Origin: Terfezia claveryi
Lineage: Eukaryota > Ascomycota > Pezizomycetes > Pezizales > Pezizaceae
DNA length: 64,000 bases
Direction: 5' to 3'
NCBI GenBank assembly: GCA_015179025.1
Contig: WHUX01000210.1
Coordinates: 27,221-91,220, forward strand
Part shown: one piece after another, positions 1 through 11,900 of the stretch
How positions within the stretch are numbered: the stretch's first letter is position 1
How the letters are laid out: the number at the start of each line of letters is the position of its first letter
Translations under genes and position numbers: made by a program
The notes under the pieces: model-generated
What the model saw: the letters and a program-made list of their open reading frames with translations, nothing else
Databases searched by the model: none
Told to the model about the DNA's origin: nothing

Positions 1-1104
1 TCCAGAGCACCATTCCCGCTCAAACACCTTGCTCACACGTCTCCATTTAAGAGAAATCGCAGTTTGCACACGAACCACCTTGTCATATGAATCCTGGAGA
101 TATGACTCCATCTTATTACTAAGAAAGAAGCTTATGGTCTCCAACGTATATTGTTCATTCGCCTGGGTGGGGAGTGGATGGTTCGCACTGGACGATGAAA
201 GCGGAACTAATATCTCTTCAGCTGAAGTCGGTGGAAGGGGTTGTCGAACTTGTCCATGATATTCAGATCCCTCTTTGTTTCCATTTGATTTCGCTGATAG
301 TATTGGCGACCCATTGACAATCATGGTGGGCAAATGCCAGTCCGAGGCGGGAGCCTGTGAGGCAGATGGCAATACTGGAGACAGTATTGCCGGTTGGCCT
401 GGAGTCAACGCCACGACCTCACTATACCCTTCGTCGTGCTCATCAGTACCATGAAGAGTAATTTGACCAGAAGCAAGCATTATGCCAGCTCCCCTCGCAT
501 TAGCATCTGCTTCTACATTCCCACAAACGTCTAACACTCTTTCCACACTCTGTTTGTCTACCATTCTCCCTTTGTCCTCGCTCTCTGTCAGTAGGGCAAC
601 ACTGCCCCCATTTGCTCCCAGCCACGCAAGCACGCCCCACATCTCAGCTTGAAACTGTGCAACAATCTCATTCTCCTGTTGACTTATAGAAAGGGCTAAC
701 CGATGTAATGCAGTCTGTAAACTCTCTGATATATAGCTTGGACTCCTATTCATGTCTTCTGGGGTATCCGGGACTATTAGCTTAGTCAACACCTCAGTTG
801 TTTGGACTTTATTCGAACAGTCAGGATACAGCGAAAGCAGCATTGTCATTTGATTCAATGTATGATTCAAATGAAGCTGGGGACGGAGAGGTGGAGTAGT
901 TTGGATCCGGGAATGCGCAGTGCTAGGATGAGATTGCACAATGAAGGTATTTCCTGTTCTGTGGGGTTTTTGCAATGGTCTTGAATCACATCGGGCTAAT
1001 CTTTGCCCGTAGTCTGCATTTGAAATATTTTTTTCATATATTCTCCAATCCAAATTAGGTGGCAATCTTCTTTCCTGTTCGATGTAATATTTGTACTCTT
1101 CCAT
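1..1104 (-). CDS. Unrecognised open frame, truncated at window edge
   Basis: The minus strand is open without a stop from an ATG at 1104 down to base 1 (368 codons) and continues outside the window. The protein starts MEEYKYYIEQERRLPP, is rich in Ser/Pro/Gln/Asn, and has one more ordered-looking stretch (about residues 130-185, with EMWGVLAWLGANGG). I recognise no domain. The ATG lies in a strong context (ACCATGG) two bases after the TGA of the frame upstream (1107-2579); this frame is itself open for about 45 nt before the ATG, back to a TAA. It may be a separate protein. It may also be the second exon of one gene: a GT at 1195 and an AG ending at 1014 would remove 182 nt and join both frames. 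Coding is supported by length and lack of stops only. Confidence 0.55.
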   Translation of the reverse strand, partial: MEEYKYYIEQERRLPPNLDWRIYEKNISNADYGQRLARCDSRPLQKPHRTGNTFIVQSHPSTAHSRIQTTPPLRPQLHLNHTLNQMTMLLSLYPDCSNKVQTTEVLTKLIVPDTPEDMNRSPSYISESLQTALHRLALSISQQENEIVAQFQAEMWGVLAWLGANGGSVALLTESEDKGRMVDKQSVERVLDVCGNVEADANARGAGIMLASGQITLHGTDEHDEGYSEVVALTPGQPAILSPVLPSASQAPASDWHLPTMIVNGSPILSAKSNGNKEGSEYHGQVRQPLPPTSAEEILVPLSSSSANHPLPTQANEQYTLETISFFLSNKMESYLQDSYDKVVRVQTAISLKWRRVSKVFEREWCSG

Positions 1105-1106
1105 GG

Positions 1107-2579
1107 TCACCCATACAGCAGTTTGCTGTTGATGGGTCCTCTGGTTAGAAGTCGAATATTGTTGGGGGTGTTTCGAACTAAATCCCATTGCATACCATTA
1201 TGTGGCACACTGAATGACTGGCTGTGACCAGGAGCAGGCTGTGGAGGTGGTAGTGCCTTTGGTGAAAATATCAGCTCCCTTGAGGGCTGGCGAGTGAGTA
1301 CAGGGGCAGGTGGACCCTCGCCTCTGAATGTCCGTAAACCTTGCATATTTGAGGAAGGGGTAGGACTAAATGCAACAGCTGAGGGATCAAACGAAAAATT
1401 GGCCAAACTGACGGTATGAGAAAGTGAATAGGGCACAGCTACAACATTTGGCTTCATTGGACTGTGTGCTGGTGTGTTTTGAAACGGCTTGAGGCCCTTC
1501 TGGAAAGGTGTAATGATGAACTGCACTGTAGAGGCTGTTTCACCACTTGATGTTGATTCACCTTGGTCCTCTTCCGCTTCCTCTATGCCCTGAGGGTTGT
1601 TCGCTCCCCTTCTACATGCCGCTCCCGGTGGCAAGCCCCCTGGATAGTTGAGAGAGAGCTGTTTAAGACTCTGTTCGAATTGGGTGCTATCTTGCGTCTC
1701 TTGTCTATTAGTAGTTGTTGCAGTTTCCAATTCCCATTGCCATTGCCTCTCTTTAGTATTAACTTGCGCTCTTTGCCGCCGTGCAGTGTATTCGCCCCAG
1801 CCATTTTCATCAATTCCACCGACGGGAGAACGCTTATTCTCAATTGGGTGCCTCCCAGTGTCATTTCTTCGGTTCTTTGCATCCTTATTCTTATAACGAT
1901 CCTCCCACTTAGGCTGTGTATATGTGCTGTCCGCATGTGGGCCCAGGACAGCCTGGCGTCTTCGCCATTCTGCACGCTTCTCCATCCATGCTTCCACCCC
2001 TTGCCCTGAATGGAAACTCTCGTTCGCGCCAGGTTCACACCCAAGCCCTTGCCGTACATTAGAGTCCCGCCTCTCATTAGTCTCCACGGAGAGTGAAACA
2101 TGGTGGTCGCTCCAGCTAGACCCCATATCATAACTATTGATATCTACCCCTAGGGCATGAGGTATTCCATGTTCAAAGCTCAATGTCCCAAGTTCTACTG
2201 CATCCAAATACACATCCCCATGATGACCATAGTGACAAGAATCCCCTCTGCCGCACAAATTGGGGATAGTTGTCTGAGATGATGGTGGTGGGTATGGTTG
2301 ATCGTAGGGAACAGTATTCCTGCAAAGGGTTCTCCAATGACGCGGTCGCACCCTAGGCGGCAGTGTCGTAAACAAAGTGGGTAGAGGAGTAATTGTGCTG
2401 GTTTGTGAATTCCGAGACGCTGAGAAATCCTGGTTGTTTACGGAGAAGCTCTCATTGGTCGAGTACCCCAAATTGCGCGGCCCTGTTGGAGGGGCCGCTT
2501 GAGGCGAAGATATTAACGACTGCAAGTGTGCTCTAGGAGCTATGGGTGGCTGTTTGCTGCTGCCAGACGGCGTCCCCAT
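1107..2579 (-). CDS. Unrecognised low-complexity protein, 490 residues
   Basis: An intact ATG-to-TGA frame of 490 residues on the minus strand, rich in Pro, Ser, Thr, Gln and Asn, with a basic central part (about residues 205-300, containing WMEKRAEWRRRQ and KERQWQWELE). There is no signal peptide, membrane segment or recognised domain; composition suggests mostly disordered structure. A CxxxxxCxxxH-like stretch (CGRGDSCHYGHHG, about residue 110) is too little to call a zinc site. It ends KLLYG, TGA, and the next frame starts two bases later. If the 182-nt intron 1014-1195 is used, the last ~28 residues are replaced by the 1-1013 frame. Shorter antisense frames over the same bases look like shadows. 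Confidence 0.55.
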   Translation of the reverse strand: MGTPSGSSKQPPIAPRAHLQSLISSPQAAPPTGPRNLGYSTNESFSVNNQDFSASRNSQTSTITPLPTLFTTLPPRVRPRHWRTLCRNTVPYDQPYPPPSSQTTIPNLCGRGDSCHYGHHGDVYLDAVELGTLSFEHGIPHALGVDINSYDMGSSWSDHHVSLSVETNERRDSNVRQGLGCEPGANESFHSGQGVEAWMEKRAEWRRRQAVLGPHADSTYTQPKWEDRYKNKDAKNRRNDTGRHPIENKRSPVGGIDENGWGEYTARRQRAQVNTKERQWQWELETATTTNRQETQDSTQFEQSLKQLSLNYPGGLPPGAACRRGANNPQGIEEAEEDQGESTSSGETASTVQFIITPFQKGLKPFQNTPAHSPMKPNVVAVPYSLSHTVSLANFSFDPSAVAFSPTPSSNMQGLRTFRGEGPPAPVLTRQPSRELIFSPKALPPPQPAPGHSQSFSVPHNGMQWDLVRNTPNNIRLLTRGPINSKLLYG

Positions 2580-5224
2580 CTGTATGTTCGCTGTTCAGAA
2601 CCCTGAGTACTGCGTGCTTGTGATTTGTCGGATGAATCTTTTTACAAAATGGCAGTGACAGTTGCTTATGTTGCCAATTGGAAGTTTATGGATAGTGTGT
2701 CTCAGTGCAGCTATACTGCATACACACCAAAGTCAGTACATCAGCACACCTCAGTCACATCAGAAGCTTACCGGAGAAGGGCAGAGGCTCCAGTACAGCG
2801 CAAAGGGCGAGATGAGACAAACTATGGGGGAGCAGATGTGCTGTAACTTTATGGGAGGACGAGGGGGCTAGGAGGAAGGAGTGTTGAAAGGAACGAATAT
2901 GTAGAAGAGACAGAGGGTAACAGTGGCAGCACGTTTCACATCACCAAGTTGTTGTTTGCCACGAATTTGTCTGATGTGTGTTGAGTTTGGGGTCATAGCC
3001 GAAACGGGAAGGCCACCAATCAATCTAAGTACTAGAGACAAATAAGGAAGTGTAGTAATGCAGCGTTATACAGGAACCACAATATGAAACAGAACTTAGA
3101 GAGTAAAGTGTGGGGTATACCGCCTGCTACTCCTTAGAAACACATCAGACAGGATGAAGAAGCAAAAATGAAGGCAGAGGCAATATAAAAACAGAGACAA
3201 GAGGAGACCGGCGAGTCGAAATCGATAGCAGCGTTTTGAGCGTTCTAACCTGCTTCATGATTTCCTCATCACAATCTTCACTATCAAGCCAAATTACATG
3301 ATAAGTATGTGGTGGCGAGGGATAGATATTATATTGCAAATAACCACATCTATTCTTATGTCGGCCCCACACGCTTTCGATGGGAGGTTGGGTTAAGCTA
3401 CCGAGTCGTTCAAGCAGACCTATACTATAGGAAGAACATGGTTCATGATGTGGCGGGTAAACATAGCGTATGCATCAGATGTCGACCCAGTACGGAACCG
3501 CCGGGCATCATAGACATTAAATTTCAAACGGAGAGGGTGCTAAGCTGAGATCACAGTTCCCTACCATCCAAGTGCTCCAGTCGTGACATTCAGCTACAAC
3601 ATTCGATGCGATGTCAACCAATAAGCAGAAGGCACCCAGCCGAGCATGAATGTAATCAGACGTAGGAGCTCGGGTAAACCTGGATGAATACCGCACAGTT
3701 CCGAAGTTGAGTTTCCTGCAGTGAAAGAAGATGCTTCCGTGTATGTCAGCTCATGTGCTTCGTATGCCTGCTTGTATTCTAGGCGGATAGGCGTACAAAA
3801 TAGGAAATGGGCCAGCAAGTTTGAGTACCTAGATGACATACTCAATTCAGTCCTCGTATTAGACTGATTCCTGCGGACACGATTCTCAGTTGGTTCAAGG
3901 CCAGTATTAATACTGTCGACAGTAGCAGAGGCTTTTGGGGCGCCAGGGTATGACGCAGGGCGATCAAACATGACTGAGATGAAGTATTTATCATGAATGA
4001 TAAGCTAGACAATTTGGACAATCATGGTGATAAAAATACACCCAGATCATGCAAGGCATAACGCAAGGGTGAACGATCGGCAATCGAGATGCATCCACTT
4101 CGGCTCAAACGGCATGAAATGTTCTATTGCGGGCGTCCTAGGTACCACAGGTTACACAACCCAACCCCTCCATGACCGCCCAACCTAACAATACCAGCAC
4201 CCCATTTTTTGTAATCCATTGATCAGCATGTGTATATCAGAATCGACCGTAGATGCCTAGTACTGTACTCTCGTGATGCCTAAGGAGAGTTGATGCCGAG
4301 ATGGCCCGGAGGGATCATTCTATGCACGCACTGAACCGTTCAGAAACGGGCACTATCCCTAATGAAGCAAATCTCAACAACCACATCGCCAAGACTGGGG
4401 TATCTGCTTTTTCCAACATGCAGTGTCCAGAAACAGGAGTTGAGGGCTATTGCAGGCTTAGGGTATTGTATTTGGAAATGGTAGGTATATAAGAGGCGAC
4501 TGGGGCAAAATAATCCATGTGGTTCCCCGCTGAGCTTGTTGTGAATATACAATAGAAGAAAGGACAACCACACCATGTTGAACTTGAACTCAAAACCTCA
4601 ATATGCAGTTCTTAGGAATACATATTCCTAAGTGTGTAGATTCGACCTAAGTCGGTAGAAGGTGCTACTCGATTGAAAAGGGCGCAAGAATTTGATAATG
4701 CCACCACCGGTGTAAACAATTGAGACAAAATTGACAATCATAAGAACCAAGGAGTCAATCGATGACTCCTATAGGCTAACGCGGACAACAAACAAGGTAG
4801 ATGATAATGATCGGTATACCCTCCATTTCCTCAAGTAACCCTACCACTTGTACGTCCTCTAGGCTGGGTACCCAACAAGCAAAATCAGAGCTCTGATAGG
4901 TGGTATATAAGGAGTAATGAAGAGGAAGAATTCGCACATATATAAGAAAAGACCACCATTAACCCCAGAATTGAAACGTCGTTTTGATAACTCCAGATTT
5001 GAGAAACTCCCGACAATGATGCCCTCCAAACACAAAATACCACCGGTGATACACGCATTCTAGTCCATACACACCCCCAACAACAATAGGAAGGGAAGCC
5101 ATGAAATTACCTGACTCTGTAGCGTGATAGATGTTGTTGAGAACCAGACTAGATGAAAAGTTGAAAAAACTCTCGAGGTCGCATTGCTTCCGTATATAGC
5201 AGATGACAACTATGAAACATAATA
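2580..5224. other. Intergenic, no supported gene
   Basis: No recognisable coding, RNA or repeat feature. A 125-codon minus frame at 3594-3971 starts at ATG but has no domain, no neighbouring exon and ordinary composition, so I do not call it. The stretch upstream of 2579 probably holds the promoter of the left-edge gene. Confidence 0.5.
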
Positions 5225-6214
5225 TCAATTAATTCCCGCAATATTCATTCCACTCCCGTTGCTGATGGTCCTCCGCCTCTTGGTTGTGGCACCAACGACC
5301 ACTCCACCATTCATTCCACCTCTCCCATCAATGCCACCACCAATTCCATTATCGATTCCCATAAGTGCTCCCTCTCCTTCCGTCTCTGCCCACAAAGCCT
5401 CATCCTCATTGCCCATTTCACAAAATTCTTTCCACCTTTCCATGTCTCTTCCCTCCTTGAAGAATCGTCCATATGCATACCAGACTTCATGACCCATAAC
5501 TTTCGTAACTTCGTCGACCAAGTGCGCTCTTAAATTATCCGAGGATCCAGTTTCTTTGTCACAATAACCACACTTCCCAGTCCTCATTGATATCGTAAAC
5601 TCCCCCTTCCCAGTTGATTCATAAAACTCTGCATAACCGCAGTTGCCAGGGACAGGGGAGGACTGGCACGAGTAGTCCCGTCGGTGGTTATCCCGTAAAC
5701 GCTTGCTGCGATATAGGTTGTGACAACAGATCCACACAGAGTGGGAAGCTCGTACAAGGTGTTTCTTGAGGTCTTCGAGTGTGTGGAAGGCTTCCCTACA
5801 ATAACCGCATTCTAGAGTCTCGGTCATTAAGGTTGTGAAGCGATTAGATGGGCCCTTGAGAAAGTTTGTGAAACAAACATTCCCTAAAAGGTAATGGCGT
5901 GAGATCATAATCTCCTGTGTTGGTTGTGTTAGAATGGTCGTTATCGAAGATGGTGGAGATAGTGGACGTTGTTGGAAAAATGAAGACTGTAGGGACTGTG
6001 TCCTTCGGTGGGGAATAGGGGGAGGGTTCATCCTTTCGTAAGGTTCTCTTCTTTTCAAGTGAGACGATCGAGGGATTGTTGCTGCAGGGTCCTGATCTTC
6101 CGTGTTCTCAGATTTGCGTGACGTAAGATGGTCCTGTGGCTTAGAACTATATACCGTGGTACTGGATGTACCGGAGGTTGTTGAAAGTTGTAAAGGTTGA
6201 GCACTTGATAACAT
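5225..6214 (-). CDS. C2H2-like zinc-finger protein
   Basis: A single open frame of 329 residues from the first in-frame ATG at 6214; the frame stays open upstream to 6253 only through a GTG, so that extension is not used unless a 5' exon exists. One good C2H2-type finger lies at about residues 136-158 (C136-x2-C139, H152, H158; LECGYCREAF). A second Cys pair at 215/218 (GKCGYCDKE) has His at 231 and about 242, a loose or degenerate finger. Between them is a Cys-rich stretch (WICCHNLYRSKRLRDNH). The N-terminal ~125 residues are Ser/Thr/Pro-rich and disordered-looking; the C-terminus is Gly-rich with a basic KRRR patch that could be a nuclear localisation signal. A nuclear DNA- or RNA-binding role is inferred from the fingers only. 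Confidence 0.7.
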   Translation of the reverse strand: MLSSAQPLQLSTTSGTSSTTVYSSKPQDHLTSRKSENTEDQDPAATIPRSSHLKRREPYERMNPPPIPHRRTQSLQSSFFQQRPLSPPSSITTILTQPTQEIMISRHYLLGNVCFTNFLKGPSNRFTTLMTETLECGYCREAFHTLEDLKKHLVRASHSVWICCHNLYRSKRLRDNHRRDYSCQSSPVPGNCGYAEFYESTGKGEFTISMRTGKCGYCDKETGSSDNLRAHLVDEVTKVMGHEVWYAYGRFFKEGRDMERWKEFCEMGNEDEALWAETEGEGALMGIDNGIGGGIDGRGGMNGGVVVGATTKRRRTISNGSGMNIAGIN

Positions 6215-7757
6215 CACTACTAAAGTAGCTTGAGTGAGTGTCTCAGTCCACACCTTCGAGTGCCTAACCTGAATTTCCGACCTATGGAGTGGCTGCCTCT
6301 GTGCGAGTGAAGGTCTGATTGTTGTTGCAGGTATTTTTTTTCACGGATCCGCAGGTAATTGATTGGCCGATGTCGTTGAGATGAGGCAATAGACAATTGG
6401 ATGGATGACTCGGATGTGTGGTTGAGAGTACCGCAATGCAGCTCTATAGCCGGTCCGAAGTCAGCGTCCACAACTCGGAGAGAAAGGCAAATTTTGCGAT
6501 CTGACAGTACCCTATCAACGTCTGTCACTGAGTGATTTGCAGTAGTGTACTGTCAGTCTCTTTGCCCCGCTAATCCGTAATTCTCGCCCGCTTAGTCTGT
6601 TGGTCCCAATAAACACTTGCTTGCCTCCCCCGATCCGTGTTTCCCTGCTGTGAGTCTTCAGCAAAGGCGAACCCATCTCGAATGGAGCCAGGGGTGGAAG
6701 GATGCAAATGGTGGCGGGTGATCTCACGTACGTTCAAAGGATAGGTGGGTGAGCGGTCAAAGATCGACTTGGAAAGGTGGCTTGCTGGAGTTTCTGGTAC
6801 TTGTGGCTCGAGTCACCGTCCTGAAGTACTTATGGCTTCGACTTGTCGTATTGTGTGTTTGGGTTTCAATTTTGTCATCACTTTGTGAGTCAGGTGATGA
6901 CCGTCTCATCCTAAGTCCCAGTAGCCTTGGCAGCGCTCAAGGAGCAGCGATAAGCCCTCATAGCCTGCCATATTGAGCTTCTATCTTGTAATGTTACGGT
7001 TCTTCCACTGTGTAGCCAGAAAGGGCTGAAAGAATTTAACTCAGAAGCAAATGAGCGCAAATTTGGATTGAGACACGAGGGGTGATGATGTTTGACGGGA
7101 TGAGGAATTTGTTCGCTCAAAGGATGGCTCGATGCGAGGCAAGATGGCTCCGGACTCCGATCGTAGTGCCAAGAGACCTCCCTCGCTCGGAGCTTTTCAT
7201 GGTGCATCTTGTCAATTGGACTGCATCGCCTGGGATACACCGATGTCAATCAGGCCTGGCAAGTAACTGTGGCGAAGGATGTATAAGGTCCTCACCAATT
7301 GCATATCTATAGAAATTCGAAATTTGATATCCAATCTGTTCCTAAAACTTTGAGGTTTGGCCAGCAGCCACCTCCTGATTCCTATCATTGTGCTGCCGAA
7401 TCTCGTATTGCATCATCTTCGAGACTGACCGGCCCTCTAGCAGCATGCCATGGAAATTATCAGTTTGCAAGCTTGGGGTTCTAGAGTATGTGATAGGGTA
7501 CAGTAGAAGGCCGTAGGATATGGAGTTAAAAGTAATACTTTTGCATTACGTTCCTAGATATTGTCCTAGTCTCATGCCATGTCCCGCCAAGTATCTGATC
7601 AAGCAGTGTTTAGTAAGCAGGCCAAGCCCCACCCCGCTAGTTCACAACTGAGTACGTTTACATTCACTGAAGCTCAACGACACAAACTGTCCTCAGCCCC
7701 CTTATCGCTTAGACACACCTCTATTCTTCAAGATAACAGATATTCAATTGTTGCAGT
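6215..7757. other. Intergenic between divergent genes
   Basis: Separates the minus-strand zinc-finger gene from the plus-strand thioredoxin-PITH gene, so it should hold both promoters. Short open frames here (100 codons or fewer) have no recognisable features. Confidence 0.5.
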
Positions 7758-8907
7758 ATGCATAATACCGTCGACATTACCTCCGACTCACAACTCTCCA
7801 CGTTGCTATCCTCAAACAAGACTGTCGTCATTGACTGTAAGTTTGATATCTCTCATAACAACAGACACCCCTCTATATTAGGCTAAGTGGTATAAACCAT
7901 GTTTGCTATTGAAAACAAAGTTAATAAGGGTCTCGTACAGTTCATGCAACATGGTGTTCTCCCTGCAAGGCCGTGGCCCCCGTGTACGAGAAACTCAGCG
8001 CGGCACTTACATCGCCTGGGAATATCGTATTCACAAAGTGTAATGTGGATGCTTGCCAGGATGTAGCCAAAAAATACAGCATTACAGTGTGAGTGGAACT
8101 ACCAGGCATCTAGCCACTCCCGGGTATCAACAGATGGATAGCTAACAAGCATACAGCATGCCCACATTCATCATTTTTAAAGATGGGAAAGAAGTCAGGC
8201 GAATCCAGGGCACAAATGTCTCAGAGCTCTCTTCAGCCGTGCAAAGCCTAGTCGCTGAATACAAAAACCCTGGGGGAGCTTCTTCATCTGCATCCGGTTC
8301 TGGATCGGGTGGAGCCCCTGCAACAGGTTGGTGGGGAGCACCGCCTGCCAAGGGATACGCGGATATCTCTGAGGAGATTGAAAGGATTTCACTGGATATT
8401 ATGAACGCCAGTACCGAAGTCGGCACTGCAAGGACTCTATTCGAGGAGAGCGAGCCAGGAAAGGACCCCAAAGCCAAAGACTGGGTAGAAAGTGATACCG
8501 ATGAACAGCTCATGATATTTGTCCCATTCCGCTCCATCTTGAAGATTCACTCAATCCACCTCACCTCGCTTCCTCCATCCGGAGACGATAATGAGGAGGA
8601 AGTTGGACGACCAAGGAGGCTCAAACTCTATGCAAATCGCCCCACAATTGTTGGATTCGAGGAGGCCGATGGAATTGTCCCCACCCAAGAGGTCGAGATT
8701 GCCCCGGAGAGCTGGAGTAAGACGGGTACCGTTGTTATTAACACCCGATTTGTCAAGTTCCAAAGTATATTCAGCTTGATCATCTTTGTAGAAGAAGGGC
8801 AAGATGGATGTGAAAAGACAAGAATCGACAGGATCAGAGTCGTAGGTGAAGCTGGTGAAAAGCGGGACCTGGGCAAACTCGAGAAAATCAAGGATGGTCA
8901 CGAGTAA
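7758..8907 (+). CDS. txl1: Thioredoxin-PITH domain protein (TXNL1/Txl1 type)
   Basis: Three exons: 7758-7836, 7941-8088 and 8157-8907, giving 325 residues. Intron 1 (7837-7940) starts GTAAGT; intron 2 (8089-8156) starts GTGAGT, with a GCTAAC branch site at 8141. Both junctions keep frame and restore the thioredoxin fold: exon 1 ends TVVID, the split codon gives Phe, and exon 2 reads HATWCSPCKAVAPVYEKL; the second split codon gives Val before MPTFIIFKDGKEV. The N-terminal ~105 residues are a thioredoxin domain with active site WCSPC (usual WCGPC). A Ser/Gly linker follows, then a PITH domain (about residues 140-310; SDTDEQLMIFVPFRSILKIHS, TRFVKFQSIFSL). TXNL1/Txl1 proteins are redox-active and associate with the 26S proteasome through PITH; that role is carried over from the family. 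Length is slightly above the animal protein (~289). Confidence 0.93.
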
Positions 8908-11900
8908 ACTCCCGACCCCGGAAGTTATGGAGGATGACAAAAAGGCTATCCTTTTTTACCCTTTTCTTACCATACTACTATTACTACTTGGTTTTAACTT
9001 TTTAGAAACTCGGTGGCTGTTCTCAACAAAGGTGGTTCTGTCATGCGTTTACAATTTCCTTTTCTTCTGTCCCGATTTTAGTGTCACGGTGTTTTGCATA
9101 CAACATACATTAGGCTGGCATATATGGAGGTGTGCTGTCTCTTTGGCTTAGGAGATACATGAATTGAATAAGCGAAATCCGGAAAAACATGCCCTAAAAG
9201 GGGGAGATGTTGGCTTGCACTTCTGGCGTCTTGTATCCGGGGTTGCGGGGTTTATGGAGATGATGTCATAAATTGATCATTCTTTCTCCCTCCGATTTTG
9301 ATTGATCAATGGATATGAGCAAGTCTCTATTTGAGGGGATTTGGTGTCCACATGCTTTCTAGAACTAAGAAATATGACATTTGGTGGACCGTATATCGGT
9401 TATACACGTTTGGGAGTGGTGGGTCTGATCAGGAATCAAAGTTGAGGGTAACTTATTGTAACACCAGGGAATCCTAACCAGACTAGGAATTCCCGCGTGA
9501 CCTACCTCCATCATATCCTGCTAGCGCTAACCTACTATGGTAGTCACTACCTTTTCTGCTCTAGTTCACACTTACCACTACATCCTTAATACCTTTCTTT
9601 TTTGCCTCAGGAAGGAACGAGAAGTTTCTTTACACATGTGCTTCAAGGTGCATGCTGTCTACTGTTAGATCCTGTAAGTGAGTAAAGATTCTCTGAAGTG
9701 AGTTCTCGGTGCTCCGAATATCCCCCCTAAGCTTCCGCCATCCCTCACCCTCCTTCCCATGGCCGCTACTCGATACCATCCCCATCATACTTTTCATACC
9801 AATACAGTCGAACTGCTTTATTGCACAGGTCCGATCGCGAGGATACAGTACATGCAAAATAGGGAGGTTATATGAATACATTTTGAGGGTAACACGAAGC
9901 GTGTTTGATGCAATATGTAGATAGATAGCGGATGCAGGAATAGAGTAGGTGTTAATCAACTTTTCATAATTTACTACTATAACAAACATAAATTACTACG
10001 ACAAGCATAAGGTAGTGAAAAAATACTAGATAAATGCAGCATGTTAATGTTCGCCAGGCGTATCCTAGTGTTTTGAATACATACTAGAAATTTTAAGAAG
10101 GCTTTTTTTTGGGGAGGGGTTTAGCGTTCTCAGTGGCGACTGTTATGATCAGGCTTAGGCTTAGGTCGGTTGCTTGATACAAGAGCGAAAGTGGGTGTTT
10201 GAGGTGGAGAGCGGGAAGGGGAGGAGTTAGGAGACCATGGGCGGTGTGCGGTATGTGGTAGAGATGAGGTGAGGACAGCGAAGAGCAGACTGAAGGCCAC
10301 GAATGCTTCATCTCCTTCAATCTAACCAGTCGCAGATATCAATAGCTATGGATGCATCATAGGACTTGCAAGAGATATAGGCAATACATCCCTTTTTTTT
10401 TTTTTTTTTTTTTTTGGTTGTCTTGAACCCCAGTGCAGAGTTTCATTCCCTTCGAAAAAAATAGTTGCATGGGAACAGACAAGGGTTCAATAATAACATG
10501 GCCATGTGCCATACATAGTACAAGAGTCCTCCACAAAGTGCCCTTGATTTTGGCGTCCACAGGCGTTTTGATCCTTGTTGCACTCCCTGCCTGTTCTGAT
10601 ACGCCATTTATTCACAAGTATATTGGCGCATGGTGATTTCTGTACTATTTCTCGATTTCACAAGACAGTACACTATATGGTTTGCGGGAGTTGCCAGTCA
10701 GGCAGCAAATTTAAGCAGGGGAAGTATGTAACATGGTTTGTGAAAATTGTTCTTCTAGAAATATGGGGCACAGGAAAGTGGGCTGAACATGGAGGTATTC
10801 AGTACAGCACCCCAAGAGAACGCATATTGAGCGAGGATGGAGAAGTTATAAGACTCTCCATCCCAATCAACAACTTCATATATTATGCCAGTGACTTGCA
10901 TACAGATCTGAAACCCTGTTTCTACTGCCCCTCATGTTCAGCGAATAACATATGCAGATGCAATAAACTACATTGGACGGTATACTTGTAATGTTCTCTA
11001 TACTAGTCTTGGTACATACCAGGAAACTGGTGAATAAGACTCCTTGTCTGTATCTTTGCTCTTTCCTTTTTGTGGTAGGGGCGTTACTAGTTGTGGGGCA
11101 GATTAGCATCCTTGACTCGGATTTTGAGAGTATGTATGATTCAGATACACACAAGGAGCCTTATTCACCAGTTTTCCCGGTACCTATTGCGTTGTCGCTC
11201 CCATAGTTCCTTTTGCTAGCCGATCTTCAATATATTTGCTCCAACACGATATAGTTGTGTTTCAAAGCTCCTCGGAGATCGTTCTGAGAGCAATGTCCCA
11301 TTTCCTTGTCTATATCCTAGATCCTCGTCTCTAACATCCGCCGGGAGGTTCAATGAAGAAATAGATGAACTAACGGTAACGCAGGTCAAATATCAATATG
11401 GTACAGATACATTCCGGCTCCTAGCCGTATGCAAGCTCAGCAACCAACCAATGCTGCAATAAATACAGTAAGTTCTTTACATCCTAGAGTAGAGTGAGTG
11501 CAGTTCCCGTTTTTGCACTGTCTGACGGTCGATTTTTTTTTTCTTTGCTACCTGCTCTATGGAGGAATCCCGGAGCTAGTGTGTAAGAAGTATGGATCCT
11601 GTTTGGGTCTTTTCGGCCTCATTAAGAGTGCGGTGGTAATGAGAGATCTTAGGAAATGAAGGGAGCATCCTGCGTCGTCTTTGTTGGAACTCTTGAAAGT
11701 GTAGCCTCGTCCTTTGGAAAAGCGCATTGGCCTATATCTTCTGGAACAGTCTAACTTGTGGGTTCCCAAAAGCAATTGCGAACCCTAGTAGGAATAGGTT
11801 AATGATCGCCGTCAATATAAGTATTGTGAAGACCCGGAGGAAGATCGACCGACTTTAGCGGGAGTGGTTGCCGTGTAGCGAGACAATCATCGCAAAGTTC

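Noticed and set aside
3594..3971. 125-codon minus frame
   Set aside because: No domain, no conservation evidence, ordinary length for chance in this region.
6215..6253. Upstream extension of the zinc-finger protein by 13 residues
   Set aside because: It would begin with GTG; the first in-frame ATG is at 6214.
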